Assembly: GCA_020073525.1 (NCBI GenBank) | Contig: JAIQFA010000059.1 | Location: 1-33,734, forward strand | DNA: 33,734 nucleotides | DNA from: Terriglobia bacterium | GTDB lineage: Bacteria > Acidobacteriota > Terriglobia > Terriglobales > Acidobacteriaceae | Direction of reading: 5' to 3' | Shown here: positions 30,937-33,734 of the stretch, one piece after another | How positions within the stretch are numbered: position 1 is the stretch's first letter | How the letters are laid out: every line of letters starts with the position of its first letter | Made by a program: the position numbers and the translations under genes | Notes under the pieces: model-generated | What the model saw: the letters and a program-made list of their open reading frames with translations, nothing else | What the model was told of the DNA's origin: nothing | Database searches by the model: none

Positions 30937-33120
30937 ATGCGCGAGCGTAGCGTTGGAATTGGAGCTGTTGCTGTCGTTCTCGGCGTTCTGGGTTTCCATG
31001 GACACACTCTCTCCACGGCGCGAGAAATGAAGTCTCAGACAGCCCCGTCAGCAAGTGTGACCGACGCACAGATCGTGAAGGCCGAGAGTCAACCGGGAAA
31101 CTGGCTGACGTATGGGCGCACGTATAGCGAGCAGCGCTTCAGCCCGCTGAAACAGATCAACGATCACAATGCTGCCCGACTCGGGTTGGCGTGGTACTTC
31201 GATCTCGATACTCATCGTGGGCAGGAAGCCACGCCCATCGTTGTCGATGGCGTGATGTACTTTTCCACCGCATGGAGCAAGGTATTCGCCCTAAACGCGG
31301 CGACCGGCGCTCGGCTGTGGTCCTACGATCCAAAAGTGCCGCGGCAATGGGGAGCTAACGCATGCTGCGACGTGGTGAATCGCGGCGTCGCCGTTTGGCA
31401 AGGGAAGATTTACATCGGCACTCTCGACGGCCGGCTGATCGCGCTGGATTTCGCTACCGGCAAGCCGGTTTGGGAACAGCTGACGATCGACCCGCAGTGG
31501 CGTTACACGATCACGGGCGCGCCGCGCATCGTGAAAGGCAAAGTGATTATCGGCAACGGTGGCGGCGAGTTTGGTGTGCGTGGTTATGTGTCGGCCTATG
31601 ACGCGCAGACCGGCAAGCTGGCGTGGCGCTTCTATACCGTGCCTGGCGATCCCTCGAAGCCGTTCGAGCAGCCAATTCTCGCACAGGCCGCCAAGACCTG
31701 GACGGGCGAATGGTGGAAGATCGGCGGCGGCGGCACGGTTTGGGACGCAATTGTCTACGATCCGGAGCTTGATCTTCTGTACATCGGAGTGGGCAACGGC
31801 GGACCGTGGAACGAGAAGTACAGGAGCCCAAAAGGCGGCGAGAATCTTTTCACTTGCTCCGTCGTCGCTCTTAAGCCGGATACTGGAGAATACGTTTGGC
31901 ATTACCAGGAAAATGCAGCCGACGACTGGGACTTCGATTCGTCGGAGCAGATAATCCTGGCCGACATCCCCATCGCCGGCAAACCGAGAAAAGTTCTGTT
32001 GCACGCTCCGAAGAACGGCTTTTTTTATGTGATCGACCGGGAGAATGGGGCGCTGATCTCGGCGAAGCCCTTCACGTTTATCAACTGGGCCACCGGGATG
32101 GACATGAAGACCGGCCGCCCGATTGAAAGTGCTACAGCACGGTACCCCAGCGTCAGTGCGCCGCCGATCGTTCCCGGGCCGCTGGGCGCGCACAGCTGGC
32201 AGCCGATGTCATACAGTCCGCTGACCGGTCTGACCTACATTCCCGTCAATGAAGTCGGATTCAATTTCAAGTCGCAGGATGATTTCGAGTTCAAGAACCT
32301 GGCGCTGAACTTCGGCATCGATATGGTAGCCGCGGGAATGCCGCAAGATCCCAAGATCAAGAAAGCGATTCTCGACAGCGTCAAAGGGAAATTGGTCGCG
32401 TGGGATCCGGTGCAGCAGAAACAGGCGTGGGCGGTGGAGCGGCCGGGACCGTGGAATGGCGGCACGCTGGCCACGGCTGGGAATCTCGTTTTCGAAGGCA
32501 CGGCTGCGGGGCGCTTTGAAGCGTATCGCGCCGATTCAGGCGAGAAGGTCTGGTCGTTCGATGCGCAAACTGGAGTGATGGCAGGGCCCGTAACCTACAC
32601 CGTGAAGGGCGAACAGTACGTAGCGGTACTCGCTGGCTGGGGCGGAGTCTTCCCGCTGGTCTCGGGCGAGGTTGCATTCAAGTCGGGACGCGTGCGCAAT
32701 GTGAGCCGCATGTTAGCGTTCAAGCTGGAGGGAAAGCAGAGCCTCCCGCTGCTGCCGCCGCAAGAAGAACCGGTTTTGAATCCGCCCGCTTCGACCGCAA
32801 CTGCCGCGCAGATTCACCACGGAGAGGCGGTCTACCAGCGCTTCTGCTCCGGATGCCACGGCGACGTTGCGGTAAGCGGAGGAGTGCTGCCGGATCTTCG
32901 CTACTCCAGTACGCTCACAAACGAACGCTGGTTCAAGATCGTTCGCGACGGCGCATATCAATCGCTGGGCATGGTGCCGTTTGGCAAAGAAGTATCGCAG
33001 CAAGATGCCGCCGACATTCGCGACTACATCATCTTTCGTGCCAACCAGAGCAAGAGCGAGGCGAAGGCTAAGCCTGATCCGGGTTTGACTCATGGCCCAC
33101 CCGCCATTTTGGGGCGTTGA
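30937..33120 (+). CDS. Type II quinohemoprotein alcohol dehydrogenase (PQQ and cytochrome c)
   Basis: A 727-residue periplasmic PQQ-dependent dehydrogenase with an N-terminal export segment (VGIGAVAVVLGVLGFHGHTL). The eight-bladed propeller has tryptophan-docking repeats (ATGARLWSYDP, ATGKPVWEQL, QTGKLAWRFYTVPGDP, DSGEKVWSFDAQTG), the vicinal disulfide pair Cys143-Cys144 over PQQ (NACCDVVNRG), the DDWDFD motif (329-334) with the expected catalytic Asp, and GGTVWDA. A C-terminal cytochrome c domain binds heme through C637-S-G-C-H641 with a likely axial Met in LGMVPFG. It oxidises alcohols and passes electrons from PQQ to heme within one chain. AAGGAG 4 bases before ATG 30937 gives strong initiation. 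The substrate is unknown. Confidence 0.94.
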   Translation: MRERSVGIGAVAVVLGVLGFHGHTLSTAREMKSQTAPSASVTDAQIVKAESQPGNWLTYGRTYSEQRFSPLKQINDHNAARLGLAWYFDLDTHRGQEATPIVVDGVMYFSTAWSKVFALNAATGARLWSYDPKVPRQWGANACCDVVNRGVAVWQGKIYIGTLDGRLIALDFATGKPVWEQLTIDPQWRYTITGAPRIVKGKVIIGNGGGEFGVRGYVSAYDAQTGKLAWRFYTVPGDPSKPFEQPILAQAAKTWTGEWWKIGGGGTVWDAIVYDPELDLLYIGVGNGGPWNEKYRSPKGGENLFTCSVVALKPDTGEYVWHYQENAADDWDFDSSEQIILADIPIAGKPRKVLLHAPKNGFFYVIDRENGALISAKPFTFINWATGMDMKTGRPIESATARYPSVSAPPIVPGPLGAHSWQPMSYSPLTGLTYIPVNEVGFNFKSQDDFEFKNLALNFGIDMVAAGMPQDPKIKKAILDSVKGKLVAWDPVQQKQAWAVERPGPWNGGTLATAGNLVFEGTAAGRFEAYRADSGEKVWSFDAQTGVMAGPVTYTVKGEQYVAVLAGWGGVFPLVSGEVAFKSGRVRNVSRMLAFKLEGKQSLPLLPPQEEPVLNPPASTATAAQIHHGEAVYQRFCSGCHGDVAVSGGVLPDLRYSSTLTNERWFKIVRDGAYQSLGMVPFGKEVSQQDAADIRDYIIFRANQSKSEAKAKPDPGLTHGPPAILGR

Positions 33121-33146
33121 CGCGTTTCTGGAATCGCGCCCCCCGA

Positions 33147-33542
33147 CTACTTGCAGGGGAAACTCTTCTTCAGCGCTGCCACGGTTAGTCCCATACCGTC
33201 CTCATGCAATTGTTCGGGATGTTCCTTCAGATATTTCACGACAACCCTGATTGCCTGAATCACAGGCACACCAGAAGTAGGAACGCAGAAATGCAAGAGT
33301 GTCGACTTTTCTTTCACAAAATCAGTCCACTCATTGTGCAGCTTCGTAAGCTCAAGAGTCCCTTGAACCCAACCCGAGCACCATCCAGCATCCATATGTT
33401 CTCCGGCTGGAGCGGCATTGTTATCGTAGAGCCGAAGAGCAGTCTGACATCTATCTAAGACATCATTGCCTGTGGTTTCACCGAACGTCGGCAGCACAAA
33501 AATAAAGAGCACGGCAACAATTAGAGCAAGCCAGTTTTTCAT
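33147..33542 (-). CDS. Rap1a/Tai-domain secreted protein
   Basis: A 131-residue exported protein. After the signal peptide (LALIVAVLFIFVLPTFG), the Rap1a/Tai pattern is seen: DVLDRCQTALRLYD, the CSGWVQGTLE motif, a central cysteine in LHFCVPTSGVPVIQAIRVV, VKYLKEHPEQLHEDG, and the final LKKSFPC. The four cysteines should form two disulfides. The family is named for Rap1a immunity proteins of type VI effectors, but most members in environmental bacteria are not linked to a secretion system, and no effector gene is seen here. ATG 33542 overlaps the stop of the upstream gene by ATGA, indicating translational coupling. Confidence 0.85.
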   Translation of the reverse strand: MKNWLALIVAVLFIFVLPTFGETTGNDVLDRCQTALRLYDNNAAPAGEHMDAGWCSGWVQGTLELTKLHNEWTDFVKEKSTLLHFCVPTSGVPVIQAIRVVVKYLKEHPEQLHEDGMGLTVAALKKSFPCK

Positions 33543-33733
33543 TGTGCGATCTCCTTCGAGGGGAGAACGGCCTTGAAGACGCGGTAGGGTTTTAGGACTT
33601 CCAGCCAGACCCGATCACCGGATTTCAAACCGTTTCTGATAATCCAGTTGCGCAATTGAACCTTGATCAACTCGCCACATCCCGGCGTCCAAAAACTCTT
33701 CTTGTCGATATTAAGCGGAACCAGAGTTCCGTC
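33539..33733 (-). CDS. 3' end of an unrecognised gene, coupled to the Rap1a-like gene
   Basis: Read on the minus strand from the right edge, one frame is open for 64 codons up to TGA at 33541-33539. Its 3' end overlaps the next start codon by ATGA. It encodes LNIDKKSFWTPGCGELIKV, then QLRNWIIRNGLKSGDRVWLE, then VLKPYRVFKAVLPSKEIAQ. I do not recognise the family. The NGLKSGDRVWLEV stretch has the look of a small beta-barrel or DNA-associated domain, but that is only an impression. The start lies outside the window. AAGGAG at its end is the ribosome-binding site of the next gene. Confidence 0.6.
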   Translation of the reverse strand, partial: DGTLVPLNIDKKSFWTPGCGELIKVQLRNWIIRNGLKSGDRVWLEVLKPYRVFKAVLPSKEIAQ

Positions 33734-33734
33734 G

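Noticed and set aside
33147..33542. Type VI secretion immunity gene
   Set aside because: The Rap1a/Tai domain alone is not sufficient; no effector, VgrG, Hcp or PAAR gene is visible in the window.
1..33734. Mobile element, prophage or genomic island
   Set aside because: No transposase, integrase, tRNA or direct-repeat boundaries were seen, and gene style is even across the window.

Overview
The window looks like chromosomal DNA of an Acidobacteriota bacterium, probably of the Terriglobia (Koribacter/Sulfotelmatobacter-like). Supporting signs are a carboxypeptidase-regulatory-domain (Oar-like) TonB receptor, a Y_Y_Y/HisKA_3 histidine kinase, moderately GC-rich DNA, many secreted beta-propeller proteins, and two kinds of short palindromic intergenic repeat that I associate with this phylum. 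The taxonomic call is inference from gene style, not from a marker gene.

Layout. (1) 3-1648: 3' end of a two-component sensor kinase and its overlapping NarL-type response regulator. (2) 1923-3059: a secreted DUF4185/DUF5005-like propeller protein, convergent with the next unit. (3) 9912-3067, minus strand: a FadR-type GntR repressor, a TonB-dependent receptor, a hairpin terminator/attenuator, then a secreted GH38 glycosidase. (4) 10116-24207, plus strand: eleven tightly packed genes, divergent from the repressor. They encode an SMP-30 lactonase, a glucarate-dehydratase-subgroup enolase-superfamily dehydratase, a large secreted GH38 with an N-terminal PL4 (rhamnogalacturonan-lyase-like) domain, two NAD-type SDRs, a mutarotase-like protein, a RhaT-family sugar transporter, a ROK kinase, a class I mannose-6-phosphate isomerase with an N-terminal extension, a secreted esterase and a 2,4-diketo-3-deoxy-aldonate-type FAH hydrolase. 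(5) 24424-28887: ordinary single genes (propeller protein, diguanylate cyclase, SnoaL-like, TIM-barrel sugar isomerase/epimerase, cupin). (6) 29017-33120: a CoA ligase, a hotdog thioesterase and a type II quinohemoprotein alcohol dehydrogenase, behind a promoter with a TetR-like palindrome. (7) 33733-33147, minus: an unrecognised partial gene coupled by ATGA overlap to a Rap1a/Tai-domain secreted protein.

How the genes work together. The centre of the window reads as one regulated glycan-utilisation locus of about 21 kb. Glycan fragments would cross the outer membrane through the TonB receptor and be cut by two exported GH38 enzymes, with the esterase possibly removing acyl groups. The RhaT-like permease would bring in the monosaccharide. 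Two catabolic branches are encoded: ROK kinase plus mannose-6-phosphate isomerase (hexose to fructose-6-phosphate), and a complete non-phosphorylative branch (SDR dehydrogenase, SMP-30 lactonase, acid-sugar dehydratase, second SDR, FAH hydrolase) ending in pyruvate plus a C3 acid. Two matching TTGTC-N-GACAA palindromes flank the divergent region. One sits at the predicted transcription start behind a perfect TTGACA -35 box, so a repressor/inducer switch can be read from the sequence.

The most interesting point is the combination of mannosidase-family enzymes, a PL4-type domain, a rhamnose-type transporter and a deoxyhexose-type oxidative pathway whose dehydratase belongs to the wrong enolase subgroup for L-rhamnonate or L-fuconate. 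The sugar substrate is therefore not obvious. A 6-deoxy-mannose (D- or L-rhamnose) glycan is proposed as a testable hypothesis.
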